Source: Iningainema tapete BLCC-T55 (GTDB taxonomy: Bacteria > Cyanobacteriota > Cyanobacteriia > Cyanobacteriales > Nostocaceae). Taken from it: a stretch of 64,000 nucleotides of DNA. Position numbers and translations under genes: made by a program. Location of the stretch: the NCBI RefSeq assembly GCF_014698965.1, contig NZ_JACXAE010000076.1:1-64000 (forward strand), given 5' to 3'. Positions 6,936 through 15,006 of this stretch are shown piece by piece (positions within the stretch are counted from its first letter, which is position 1; the number at the start of each line of letters is the position of its first letter). Under the pieces are notes generated by a model. The model ran no database searches. It was not told where the DNA came from and saw only the letters and a program-made list of their open reading frames with translations.

Positions 6936-7268
6936 ATGCAATACAAGACCATTGTTTATGAACGAAGCAAGGGCGACAACTACAATCGCCAATCGCTTAG
7001 ATTTGAAGTTCAAGTAGGCGAAAATGAGGATTTAGTATCAATCTTGGATTGCCTAACAGCAACCGTAGATCAACAACTGGGAATCAACTCGGAAATATTA
7101 GAGCGGGAAACCAAACGACTCGAAGGTAGGAAGCTCGATTTAACTAACGAGATTGAAAACATAGAATCTCAGCTTATTCTTGCCAAAGAACGCATTATGA
7201 AGGCAAAGCTTTTTTTAGAAAAGAATGGTATTCCCATACCAGGAGAATATGACCACTTACCATTTTAA
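6936..7268 (+). CDS. Coiled-coil island protein (110 aa)
   Basis: The 110-residue product has an N-terminal beta-rich part (KTIVYERSKG...LRFEVQVG) and from residue 40 to 95 a strongly helical, charged segment (LERETKRLEGRKLDLTNEIE and on) that should form a coiled coil. The C-terminus is IPGEYDHLPF. It lies 5 bp ahead of the next gene. Proteins of this look occur on cyanobacterial plasmids, but I cannot assign a function. Confidence 0.6.
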   Translation: MQYKTIVYERSKGDNYNRQSLRFEVQVGENEDLVSILDCLTATVDQQLGINSEILERETKRLEGRKLDLTNEIENIESQLILAKERIMKAKLFLEKNGIPIPGEYDHLPF

Positions 7269-7273
7269 AAGTC

Positions 7274-7756
7274 ATGGCAACTCAAAAACATATAGCTCAA
7301 GCAAAGGAAGTAATAAAAGAGTATATTCGCAGCGCGGTAGTGGGCGGCGGCATCAGGATACCTGTAGAGGATGAAGCTAATTTGGCTCTTTTTCAGCAAG
7401 TCAACCGTAGTGCCGACATTCAAAGTATGGCAGCACAAAAGCACATCGCTGCCATAGAATTTTACATTCCCGACGTGGTAGGACAAGCCAAAGAACACAT
7501 GCTGAAATACATTAATGGGGCAAGGAGTGAGGTCAGGCAAGTAATTTTTCCGTGCTTGCATCAAGACTACGTAATTTATCATCAAGCATTGCAATCAGAT
7601 GAAATTCAACGCGCCTTACAGCGACGTGGGATAACTGCATCTTTGCGCACTGTAAGCAGGGATGGGGAGCCTTGCCCGGACATCATAATTGCGACTCTTG
7701 AAGATGCCCACAACGGAAAATTAAAACGCTTCTTAGAAAAGTTTGAAGGACCATGA
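7274..7756 (+). CDS. Island protein with duplicated QKHIA segment (160 aa)
   Basis: A 160-residue soluble protein. The first residues (MATQKHIAQAKE) recur at residues 52-60 (MAAQKHIAAIE), which suggests that a coding segment was duplicated or that the gene is a fusion of two short genes. The rest is mixed alpha/beta with no recognisable catalytic motif. The stop overlaps the next start (ATGA), so the pair is translationally coupled. Confidence 0.55.
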   Translation: MATQKHIAQAKEVIKEYIRSAVVGGGIRIPVEDEANLALFQQVNRSADIQSMAAQKHIAAIEFYIPDVVGQAKEHMLKYINGARSEVRQVIFPCLHQDYVIYHQALQSDEIQRALQRRGITASLRTVSRDGEPCPDIIIATLEDAHNGKLKRFLEKFEGP

Positions 7757-7989
7757 ATGAAACTTTAGAAAATAACAATCATCCCCTACCAGATCCAGCT
7801 TGGGATTACTACGAAACCTGGGAACAACTGCTCAAAGCTAAAGAGGAAATCGACAAAGCTCTTGCACTGATAAAAGTAGAAGAAGTAGGTAATGATGATT
7901 GCGACTTCCACGCTAATCAGCACGTACAAGACGCGATCGCGGCTTTAGACTCAATTGATTTTGGGATTGACAAGGAAGATTACAAATAA
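7753..7989 (+). CDS. Small acidic protein (78 aa)
   Basis: A 78-residue acidic protein (many Glu and Asp) with a central helix (WEQLLKAKEEIDKALALIK) and a second helix (QDAIAALDSIDFGID). Its ATG overlaps the preceding stop. The stop codon TAA is part of the TAACGCC repeat that marks the left boundary of the IS110-like element, so the element may have inserted at, or altered, the end of this gene. Confidence 0.55.
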   Translation: MNETLENNNHPLPDPAWDYYETWEQLLKAKEEIDKALALIKVEEVGNDDCDFHANQHVQDAIAALDSIDFGIDKEDYK

Positions 7990-8329
7990 CGCCCGATGAG
8001 TCGGACTAACCCACCGGCGAAACGGGTCAAGTTAGCGGTAAAGGGCGTAGCGGTCAATGCTGGCAAGTGGTGCTTTTTGGTATGCCACACTCGCACGTCT
8101 ACCCGTCGCGTATTGGGTCCAAACCATTGCGTCCCGTTATCAGCAGGGAATGCGGTGTTAAAGAGGAAATGCGCCCCAAAGAGCGTATCGTTTTTCAGGC
8201 GCAGCTTCCCTGTTGAGCGCGGGTTTCCCAGTTCGTTAAGGAGTGAATCGCGCATCTTGTGTGAGGCGTTAGGGTGATTCTTGCGTTAACTGGGTCTTAA
8301 ATTTAGACAAAACCCAAATTTACAGAACC
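7990..8329 (+). ncRNA. Candidate bridge RNA region of the IS110-like element
   Basis: The stretch lacks a credible gene; a 93-codon plus-strand and a 91-codon minus-strand frame both read as Arg/Ser-rich shadows. It is visibly richer in G and C than its surroundings and has hairpin-forming pieces, for example TCCC/GGGA around 8132-8149. GGCGTTA at 8265-8271 is an inverted copy of the boundary TAACGCC. In IS110 elements this position encodes the bridge RNA with target- and donor-binding loops. I could not match the loops to flanks by eye. Confidence 0.4.
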
Positions 8330-9700
8330 ATGACAACTGAATTAAAAGTGATCGGCATCGATGTTTCAAAATCAAACGTCACGGTTCACATTTTATCCGC
8401 TTATCCCAAAGGAGGGTTAAAAAACTATTGGGATAAAACTAGGAATAAGTCCTCAAGCTTGTACCCAGTTTTTTACAGCAACCCTCGCAATAAAGAAACA
8501 CAGAAAAGTGCTTTTGAGTTTGCTGATTTTGTCAAAGAAAATCAACTCAATTTGGCTATATTGGAGCCAACAGGAAACCACTACAGTCGATTGTGGGCAA
8601 TGATATTGTCAAGTTTAAAAGTCGAAATTCTTTGGGTAGGACACGTCGAGTTGCGGCGCTACCGTGAAGGCAAGAACTTGCCCAACAAATCTGACGCTGC
8701 TGATGCCCTGGCAATGGCTGCGTACACGTTAGATGTGGAACATCACACAGAAGATGGGGAATTGAACAAGCGATACTTCCTGCTGCACCGCCCTTACCCC
8801 ATTGATGACCTCAGGGAGATGTGCCAGCAGTTGGAACATCTCAACCGAGTTCAAAACCCAATTATCAATTATGCCAGACAACTACTCGCTTGGCAGTTCC
8901 CGGAAGTCGCGCTTTCTCAATCAAGAACTACTTTAGAAGGAAAGGTCCCTCCACTGTGGGGATGGCTGGCATCTCGACAGTCCGAGGTAGCTCCTAACAG
9001 TTGGAAGCGTTTACAAAATCAGTACACCAAATCAATAGCTAACGCTTACTGCATCAACTTTGATCCATTTTTGAAGTTACATGCAGATTGGTTGTGTGAC
9101 ATTGAATTGTATGCTCAACAACTAGAGGGTAAAATCTCCCAGTTATTAGCTAACGAATGCTTTAGTGTTTACAACCGCATCTTTGATACATTTGGCTTTG
9201 GTTTACGAGTTCGCTCTAGGTTACTAAGTCGAATTTACCCATTTGAAGCTTTTCTGGTTGACAGCAAACCTCTCATTGAGTACGAGATCCGAGAAGTTAA
9301 AAAGGTAGAGAAACAGCGCATTGATGGAAAAACCGTCGTCAAACGTTCCCCTGGAGACAAGAAACGAATTAAACGCAACCGCAGCCGGGACGCCTTCAAA
9401 ATGCGGCTAGGTATGGGGACGGTGCTTGAGTCGTCAGGTGATGAGTTGGTAGAGAAAGCTAGTGGTTCGGCGCTGTGCCGAAAATCAATTTGGCAATATG
9501 TGCTTTGCCAAATTGAAACCGGAAAGCTTCCCGTCAACAACATCACTCTTGAGCTTGTCAAATACAGGGATGACCTAAAAAATCTTACCAACTCCCAGGG
9601 CAAGCAACTTCTTAATGGTAAGCACTTGCAGGGCAAGCTGATGGCCAAAGTGGTCAATTTGCTCTTTCGGGAACTCGTAGCGGCGATCGCCAAAAAGTAG
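8330..9700 (+). CDS. IS110-family DEDD transposase (recombinase)
   Basis: A 456-residue protein. The RuvC-like DEDD motif is present: D10 in IGIDVSK, E in ILEPTGNHY near residue 80, and two Asp in KSDAADALAMAAY near residue 122. The C-terminal Transposase_20-like part has GFGLRVRSRLLSRIYPFEA and ends in GSALCRKSIWQYVL, where the catalytic serine is expected. It is longer than typical members (320-400 residues), with a basic insertion at about residues 315-350. IS110 recombinases use a bridge RNA to pair donor and target DNA. The gene appears intact. Confidence 0.85.
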   Translation: MTTELKVIGIDVSKSNVTVHILSAYPKGGLKNYWDKTRNKSSSLYPVFYSNPRNKETQKSAFEFADFVKENQLNLAILEPTGNHYSRLWAMILSSLKVEILWVGHVELRRYREGKNLPNKSDAADALAMAAYTLDVEHHTEDGELNKRYFLLHRPYPIDDLREMCQQLEHLNRVQNPIINYARQLLAWQFPEVALSQSRTTLEGKVPPLWGWLASRQSEVAPNSWKRLQNQYTKSIANAYCINFDPFLKLHADWLCDIELYAQQLEGKISQLLANECFSVYNRIFDTFGFGLRVRSRLLSRIYPFEAFLVDSKPLIEYEIREVKKVEKQRIDGKTVVKRSPGDKKRIKRNRSRDAFKMRLGMGTVLESSGDELVEKASGSALCRKSIWQYVLCQIETGKLPVNNITLELVKYRDDLKNLTNSQGKQLLNGKHLQGKLMAKVVNLLFRELVAAIAKK

Positions 9701-9825
9701 TAAGATTTTCTAACGCCTGGTGCCGCGTAATTTTAGGGAAGGCTAGAATTTAAAACCGAGGGGAGGAAGTGAAAACTTTCGCCTCTCAACCCAAAAATTA
9801 TTAATTGAGCTTATCTAAATAGAAG

Positions 9826-9857
9826 CGATTGATTTCCGGCGGGAAATCAATCGTTTT
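9826..9857 (+). terminator. Rho-independent terminator-like hairpin
   Basis: CGATTGATTTCC (9826-9837) and its perfect complement GGAAATCAATCG (9842-9853) enclose a 4-nt loop and are followed by TTTT. The perfect 12-bp stem lies 125 bp past the transposase stop. The rest of 9701-10144 holds a receptor remnant and the promoter region of the NADH dehydrogenase gene. Confidence 0.7.
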
Positions 9858-9918
9858 CAGACTATCGGTTGCGAGAATCGTTTTATACTTGATACTTAAC
9901 GCAGTTGACTAGAGTGAA

Positions 9919-10032
9919 AAAAGGTACGACATTAATTACCTGAGGAATATCCCGAATTGGCGTATCAGTTCCATTTCTAAGATTCACACGCCCGCCTTGA
10001 TCGGCTTTCTGATTTAATTGCTGTAATTGAGA
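9919..10032 (-). pseudogene. Remnant of a TonB-dependent receptor plug region
   Basis: On the minus strand about 39 codons read as a TonB-receptor plug start: after a Gln-rich lead, TDTPIRDIPQVINVVP matches the usual receptor pattern of (D/E)xPLRDxPxSVQVVP. It compares with LRDLPFDVQVIPQQI in the receptor at 16-19 kb. There is no start codon, signal peptide or barrel, and the frame leaves homology after VVP, so it is a short relic of another receptor gene. Confidence 0.65.
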
Positions 10033-10144
10033 CTACTTTTAGTATTTCTTCAAAGGTTGTAAATAAACGGCAGCCTTTATTCTAATTTTGCTAGATATTT
10101 GTTAAGAAAATTTACAAGCCCCTTAACAAAAGGAAATAGTTCTT

Positions 10145-11509
10145 ATGGTAGTTGTACATGAGAATAATGCACTACATCACGTTGTGATCATTGGTGGAGG
10201 CTTTGGTGGACTGTATACAGCAAAGACTCTTGCCAAAGCGAATGTCAATGTGACTCTGATCGATAAACGTAACTTTCATTTATTTCAGCCGCTTTTATAT
10301 CAAGTTGCGACAGGTACGCTATCACCTGCTGATATCTCCTCACCATTACGAGCTGTATTCAGGAAAAGCAAGAATACAAAAGTGTTGTTGGGAGAAGTAA
10401 ATGATATTGATCCAGAAGCCCAAGAAGTTATTCTGGGTGATAGAACAATACACTACGATACATTAGTTGTTGCTACAGGTGCTAACCATTCCTATTATGG
10501 TCACGATAACTGGAGACCATTGGCTTCTGGCTTGAAAACTGTTGAAGACGCCATAGAAATACGTCGCCGGATATTTTCGGCATTTGAAGCAGCAGAAAAA
10601 GAAACTGACCCCGAACTACGCCGAGCTTGGTTGACTTTTGTGATTGTCGGAGCAGGTCCGACAGGTGTAGAGTTAGCAGGTGCGATCTCAGAATTGGCAA
10701 AAACTCTCAAAGAGGATTTCCGCAACATCGACACAACAGAGACTAAAATTTTATTACTACAGGGGGGCGATCGCGTTCTCCCTCATATGGCACCACAGTT
10801 ATCAAAAGTAGCAAAAGAATCTTTGCAGAAGTTGGGTGTAGTTACCCAAACTAATACCAGGGTGACGAATATTGAAAATGAGATCGTTACTTTCAAGCAA
10901 GGCGATCAAGTTGAACAAATTACCTCAAAGACTATATTATGGGCAGCAGGTGTGAAAGGTTCCGCTTTAGGGCAAGTTTTGGCAAACCGTACAGGTGTAG
11001 AGTGCGATCGCTCCGGACGTGTGATTGTAGAACCAGACTTGACGATTAAAGGCTATAAAAACATTTTTGTCATCGGAGATTTAGGCAACTTCTCTCATCA
11101 AGATGGGAAACCCTTACCTAGTGTTGCACCCGTAGCCAAACAAGAAGGAGAGTATGTAGCTAAACTCATTCAAAAACGCCTTACTGGTCAAACACTACCA
11201 CAATTTCGTTACAATGACGTTGGTAGTTTGGCGATGATTGGCAAAAATTTAGCTGTTGTAGATTTAAGTTTCATCAAACTCCAAGGTTTTGTTGCTTGGA
11301 TATTTTGGTTAGTCGTTCATATCTACTTCTTAATCGAGTTCGACACTAAATTAGTAGTAGTATTTCAGTGGGCTTGGAATTATATCACTCGTAATCGTCG
11401 CTCCAGATTGATTACAGGTCGAGAAGCTTTTGGGGAAGCGACAACTGTTACCAACGATGTTCCGTTAACTACTATAAAAGTGCAAGAAGCTTACAAGGTA
11501 GGAGTCTGA
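10145..11509 (+). CDS. ndb: Type II NADH dehydrogenase (NDH-2)
   Basis: A 454-residue single-subunit flavoprotein that would transfer electrons from NAD(P)H to quinone without pumping protons. The FAD-binding motif IIGGGFGG is at residues 15-22 and the NAD-binding motif IVGAGPTGVELAG at about 167-179. A conserved FVIGDLGNF (about residue 315) precedes the C-terminal amphipathic and hydrophobic region (FVAWIFWLVVHIYFLIEF, about 381-398) that attaches to the membrane. The length is normal for the family. It is monocistronic, starts at an ATG 7 bp after AGGAAATAG, and has no regulatory site that I can see. The number of the cyanobacterial ndb paralog cannot be assigned. Confidence 0.9.
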   Translation: MVVVHENNALHHVVIIGGGFGGLYTAKTLAKANVNVTLIDKRNFHLFQPLLYQVATGTLSPADISSPLRAVFRKSKNTKVLLGEVNDIDPEAQEVILGDRTIHYDTLVVATGANHSYYGHDNWRPLASGLKTVEDAIEIRRRIFSAFEAAEKETDPELRRAWLTFVIVGAGPTGVELAGAISELAKTLKEDFRNIDTTETKILLLQGGDRVLPHMAPQLSKVAKESLQKLGVVTQTNTRVTNIENEIVTFKQGDQVEQITSKTILWAAGVKGSALGQVLANRTGVECDRSGRVIVEPDLTIKGYKNIFVIGDLGNFSHQDGKPLPSVAPVAKQEGEYVAKLIQKRLTGQTLPQFRYNDVGSLAMIGKNLAVVDLSFIKLQGFVAWIFWLVVHIYFLIEFDTKLVVVFQWAWNYITRNRRSRLITGREAFGEATTVTNDVPLTTIKVQEAYKVGV

Positions 11510-11883
11510 AAAAATGGATATTTCAGTGAAAAGTTAAATGGGCTACAATGTCGAGAGTGTTCTATTTGACAGATATTTTTCAGATCACCATTAACCGACT
11601 CAATACAGAAATCATTCACGTCATGAAAATCTCACGCCAAGACGCACTCGTCGCAAAAAAACCTTGGCGTCTTGGCGTCTTTGCGATCGAGCAAAAAATA
11701 ATTCATACACGAATTCAGCAACGCCGAAAAAGCTATACTTATGGTACGTATGCCAGTTGATGTCGTAGATGTTGACACACAAGAGATTACTCAATCGATA
11801 AGATAGCTCACCCTTTGAATAAAGAAATGCGATCGCATTCCCAATGGGCGCTAGTATTATAGAAGATTTGGTTAGTGAAAACT
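11510..11883. repeat. Intergenic region with an 11-bp inverted repeat
   Basis: The region carries CGCCAAGACGC (11635-11645) and its exact complement GCGTCTTGGCG (11667-11677) around a 21-nt spacer. The GCGTCTTGGCG motif is a widely dispersed intergenic word in cyanobacteria. A frame at 11548-11760 overlaps it but is unlike coding sequence. A 21-codon frame at 11741-11806 is too short to judge. Otherwise I see only the likely promoter region of the toxin-antitoxin pair. Confidence 0.7.
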
Positions 11884-12093
11884 ATGGAAACTAAACTTGT
11901 CAAAGATATGACTGTTGATGAACTCAAAGCTTTGATAGCTTCTGTTGTCGATGAGCGGCTACGTAATAAGGAACAACCAGGAGAAAAACGCTCTTTACAA
12001 GAGATTTTTGACTCTATCGATCGCCATAGATGGACACCACCACCAGGTGCAAAATCATCGCTCGAACTCCTGCGTGAGGATCGAGAAAGATGA
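11884..12093 (+). CDS. Antitoxin of a VapBC-type pair
   Basis: A 69-residue acidic/basic protein with DMTVDELKALIASVVDERL near the N-terminus and a C-terminal RHRWTPPPGAKSSLELLRED. The latter is the linker and toxin-binding tail typical of cyanobacterial antitoxins that accompany PIN toxins. I prefer the ATG at 11884; a GTG at 11875 would add three residues. The stop overlaps the toxin start (ATGA), the usual arrangement in toxin-antitoxin operons. The antitoxin should bind the PIN toxin and repress the shared promoter. Confidence 0.75.
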   Translation: METKLVKDMTVDELKALIASVVDERLRNKEQPGEKRSLQEIFDSIDRHRWTPPPGAKSSLELLREDRER

Positions 12094-12518
12094 AAGCAAT
12101 CTATGTGGTAGATACAAGTGTAGTGATGCAGTATTTACTCACAGAGACTTACACCTCACATGCAATAGTTTTGGTACAGCAGTTGCAACAAGGCGCTCAA
12201 TTATGCATACCAGAGTTTTGCCTACTAGAGTGCGCGAATGTGTTGTGGAAACAGGTACGCTTTCAGGGGATGTCACAAACAGAAGCCTCACTGCTACTTG
12301 TTGAACTTTTGGCTTTACCATTAGAGATTATGCCAGTAGGCAATTTACTACAACGAGCTTTACTAATTGGTCTAGACCACCAATTAGCTGTTTACGACTC
12401 ATTTTACATTGCTTTGGCAGCTCGTCTTAGTTGCCCGTTGATTACTGTAGATCAAAGGCAAGCTCAAGCCGCAACGGCTAGCAATGTAGTTATTAAACCC
12501 ATCACTGATTTTGTGTAA
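12090..12518 (+). CDS. vapC: PIN-domain ribonuclease toxin, VapC-type
   Basis: A 142-residue PIN protein. The acidic metal-binding residues are visible: D8 in YVVDTSVV, E47 in LLECANVLW, D103 in VYDSFYIALA and D121 in LITVDQRQ. PIN toxins cleave RNA with Mg2+ or Mn2+ when freed from the antitoxin. It follows its antitoxin with a 4-nt overlap and has normal family length. The active-site set looks complete, so it is probably functional. Confidence 0.85.
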   Translation: MKAIYVVDTSVVMQYLLTETYTSHAIVLVQQLQQGAQLCIPEFCLLECANVLWKQVRFQGMSQTEASLLLVELLALPLEIMPVGNLLQRALLIGLDHQLAVYDSFYIALAARLSCPLITVDQRQAQAATASNVVIKPITDFV

Positions 12519-12580
12519 ACGAGTGCGATCGCCTATTCAATTCAGGGTATAAGTTAAAGGATTTTTATAATACTTTGTCT

Positions 12581-12615
12581 ATTAAAAAAGCCCCTATTTT
12601 GTAACGAATGGGGCT
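12581..12615 (-). terminator. Hairpin with T-run on the minus strand
   Basis: AGCCCC (12589-12594) pairs with GGGGCT (12610-12615). Read on the minus strand the stem is followed by six T (complement of AAAAAA at 12584-12589), so it terminates leftward transcription. There is no T-run on the plus side. No minus-strand gene lies between it and 12807, which leaves open a small antisense or untranslated RNA starting in the operator region. Confidence 0.55.
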
Positions 12616-12627
12616 GAAAAATATTTA

Positions 12628-12764
12628 CTAGCAAGAAGACAGATAGTTTATAGATAAAACTATGCCACCTTGCTAGTATTCTAGCAACAGGTTAGTTGCT
12701 CTTGCTATAAGAAGAAAAACTTAGCTAGAATTCTAGCAAAATGTATGCTAATCTTGCTATAAGA
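12628..12764. promoter_or_regulatory. 52-bp tandem operator units upstream of the AraC gene
   Basis: The palindrome TTGCTAGTATTCTAGCAA (12670-12687) and the variant GCTAGAATTCTAGC (12724-12737) are each followed by CTTGCTATAAGA (12701-12712 and 12753-12764). Both parts recur with an exact 52-bp period, and a single half-site CTAGCAAG lies at 12628-12635. The array ends 42 bp before the regulator start and is the probable autoregulatory site. Confidence 0.75.
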
Positions 12765-12806
12765 CATTAAAAAAGGTAAGCATTTTGGCAATAATCGCCC
12801 TTCTAG

Positions 12807-13706
12807 TTGGACATGACCAGTATTAAAATCAGGCGTAGAGACGGTTCGGTTGCTGCTCTAAATACACTTGTTGATGGATTATCTAGTCCGGCGAAACTGA
12901 TAGAAGGGATTGGATTTGTTCAACGTTTTGAGGTAGCTGCTGGGGAAACGTCGGAAATTATCCGACTCGATCACCACCTTACGCTCAATCGAAGAGGAAA
13001 TTTTACGCTAACCTCAACTCATGAGGGGCAACGACTAGGGGCGTGCCTCGTGAGTGCAGGGCATATTCATTTCCGTCCGGCATTAATGCCACATTCTTCA
13101 GTGTGGGATGGTGAAACAGCATTTACGGTAATTGCGCTCAATCCTACTTTTGTTCAAACCTGTGCAATAGATTTTTTTAAGCAAGTCTGTTTTGCTACGT
13201 TTCGTCCAGTAATTGCACAACAGGATCAGTTATGCTGGGCGCTTGGTTCTCGCCTTGAAGCGGCTGCTTATGATGAAGTACAGTCTCCTCGCGTTTTTGT
13301 AGAGGAAGTTGCAACCCTGCTAGCAATGCATTTACTTCTGACTTACGGTAGCAGTGTTTCTACTCGTGCAGTGTCACATATTGCTTTAACTGAAACAAAA
13401 CTCAAACAACTATATGACTATATTGAAGATCGTATTTGCGAAGATATTGGGTTGCATGAGTTGGCAAGCTTGTGTGGTTTAAGCAAATATCATTTCTGTC
13501 GCCAGTTCAAGCAAATTACTGGAATGACTGCACATCAATATGTTATTCATCGTCGAATTGAGGCGGCGAAACGGTTGCTTGCTAAACAAGAACTAACTAT
13601 CAGAGCCGTGAGTGAATGTTTGGGATTTGCAAGTCACAGTCAGTTTACTGCATTCTTTCGTAGGTATACAGGTGTAACGCCTCAAGTATTTCGACAAAGG
13701 CTGTAG
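12807..13706 (+). CDS. AraC-family transcriptional regulator
   Basis: A 299-residue protein with an N-terminal cupin-like effector/dimerisation part (residues 1-185) and two helix-turn-helix motifs in the C-terminal 100 residues: LHELASLCGLSKYHFCRQFK and TIRAVSECLGFASHSQFTAF, closing with FRRYTGVTPQVFRQ. Length and layout are standard. A tandem-repeat operator lies just upstream, and the short-chain dehydrogenase 122 bp downstream in the same direction is a likely target. Confidence 0.9.
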   Translation: MDMTSIKIRRRDGSVAALNTLVDGLSSPAKLIEGIGFVQRFEVAAGETSEIIRLDHHLTLNRRGNFTLTSTHEGQRLGACLVSAGHIHFRPALMPHSSVWDGETAFTVIALNPTFVQTCAIDFFKQVCFATFRPVIAQQDQLCWALGSRLEAAAYDEVQSPRVFVEEVATLLAMHLLLTYGSSVSTRAVSHIALTETKLKQLYDYIEDRICEDIGLHELASLCGLSKYHFCRQFKQITGMTAHQYVIHRRIEAAKRLLAKQELTIRAVSECLGFASHSQFTAFFRRYTGVTPQVFRQRL

Positions 13707-13828
13707 CTCTATCTGAAGAAGGATTTTGGTAAACAACCGCAACTTTTGATCAGCTTGGGCAAGATTTACTCAAGACAACTTTGAGGTAGCTTAGTAATCT
13801 CTGTATAGAGGTTTCAGTAGGCTAATAA

Positions 13829-14728
13829 TTGATGAAATCTAAGACACGGCGTAGAGTAATCATTGGGAGTGGAGCTACTCTAACAGGTTTAACAGCTGGC
13901 ACAATTACGGCAAATCAAACGAATGCTCAACCAATGCCTCCTGCTTCAAATTCACAAGGTGCAGGTCGATTTAGTAACAAGGTTGTGCTAATTACAGGTG
14001 GTACAAGCGGTATCGGTAGGGCAACTGTTGAGGCGTTTGCAGCTGAGGGAGCGAAAGTGACTTTCTGCGGACGGCGCGAACAACTGGGTAAGGAAGTTCA
14101 GGCGAACGTTCGTGCTAAGGGCGGTGATGTACTCTATATTCGTGCGGATGTGCTCAACCCTGATGATGTACAAGCGTTTGTGCAGAAGACGATCGCTACC
14201 TATGGTCGGATCGACATTGCATTTAACAACGCGGGAGTCTCCACTCAAGGCAAAGTTCATGAAACCTCTGAGGAGGAGTGGGATCGAGTTGTTGATACCA
14301 ACCTCAAAGGCGTATGGCTTTCAATGAAGTATGAAATTCCGCAGATGCTCAAGCAAAAAAGTGGTGTCATCATTAACAACTCGTCCGTACAGGGGTTTGC
14401 AACTCGTCCTGGTGGATCGCCTTATGCTGCAACTAAAGCTGGCATTATGAGCCTGACTCGCTCGGCGGCTCTTGAGTATGGCACTTCTGGTATTCGAGTC
14501 GTTGCGATCGCACCAGGTATTATTGATACTCCATTGTTTCGACGCTATAGTGAACTGGCGAAAACTTCAGAGGGGCTTGCCCAAATTGCAGAAAATGTCG
14601 GTGGTTTAAAGCGAATTGCGATAGCAGATGAAGTAGCAAAGGCAGTGCTGCTACTCAGTTCTGACGAGGCATCTTATATTACAGGATCTCCCCACATCAT
14701 TGATGGTGGCTTACTAGCAGGGTTTTGA
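13829..14728 (+). CDS. Short-chain dehydrogenase with Tat-like leader
   Basis: A 299-residue SDR oxidoreductase. The N-terminus has three arginines before a hydrophobic run and ends in NQTNAQP, like a twin-arginine export signal, which is unusual for an SDR. The Rossmann motif TGGTSGIG is at about 57-64, NNAG at about 135, the catalytic Ser in NNSSVQG and YAATK at about 199-203. Family members oxidise or reduce alcohols or ketones with NAD(P)H. A terminator follows. The AraC gene upstream is the probable regulator. Confidence 0.85.
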   Translation: MMKSKTRRRVIIGSGATLTGLTAGTITANQTNAQPMPPASNSQGAGRFSNKVVLITGGTSGIGRATVEAFAAEGAKVTFCGRREQLGKEVQANVRAKGGDVLYIRADVLNPDDVQAFVQKTIATYGRIDIAFNNAGVSTQGKVHETSEEEWDRVVDTNLKGVWLSMKYEIPQMLKQKSGVIINNSSVQGFATRPGGSPYAATKAGIMSLTRSAALEYGTSGIRVVAIAPGIIDTPLFRRYSELAKTSEGLAQIAENVGGLKRIAIADEVAKAVLLLSSDEASYITGSPHIIDGGLLAGF

Positions 14729-14802
14729 AAACTGAACTATGGGAACGTGAAATATGATTCAAGTGAAATTTCCTTAAGATTAATTTGTTAAAGCTATATA
14801 TA

Positions 14803-14838
14803 TTAGGGTAGCTAGTTTTCTGGCTACCCTAAATATCT
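14803..14838 (+). terminator. Rho-independent terminator after the SDR gene
   Basis: TTAGGGTAGC (14803-14812) pairs perfectly with GCTACCCTAA (14823-14832). A run of six T follows after ATATC. It lies 75 bp after the SDR stop and ends that transcript. The rest of 14729-15006 carries only the leader of the next gene. Confidence 0.85.
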
Positions 14839-15006
14839 TTTTTACTTAGGGGAGTGAGTGTATAGTACCGTGTTGTGGTATAAACAAAGTTGGTAAAGTG
14901 GTTGGTAACTCCAATAGTTACTTTGTAGTAATTTCCAACTGGAAGTTAACGGCACTATCCTTAGCCAAACGGTTTAATTTTTTAATAGTAGGTAGACGTA
15001 TAGTTT

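Larger units (their letters stand above)
7987..9717 (+). mobile_element. IS110-type element with long non-coding left end
   Basis: A DEDD transposase gene (8330-9700) is preceded by about 340 nt of GC-richer, structured non-coding DNA and followed by only about 15 nt before TAACGCC at 9711-9717, a direct repeat of TAACGCC at 7987-7993. A long left end, short right end, short flanking core and no terminal inverted repeats are the architecture of IS110 elements, whose left end encodes the bridge RNA. The boundaries are inferred from the 7-bp repeat only. Confidence 0.6.

Noticed and set aside
7987-8272. TAACGCC ... GGCGTTA as an integron attC site
   Set aside because: The pair is 285 nt apart, beyond known attC size, lacks the GTTRRRY core context, and no IntI gene is near.
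11548-11760. A 70-codon plus-strand frame after NDH-2
   Set aside because: It runs through an inverted repeat and is unlike coding sequence.
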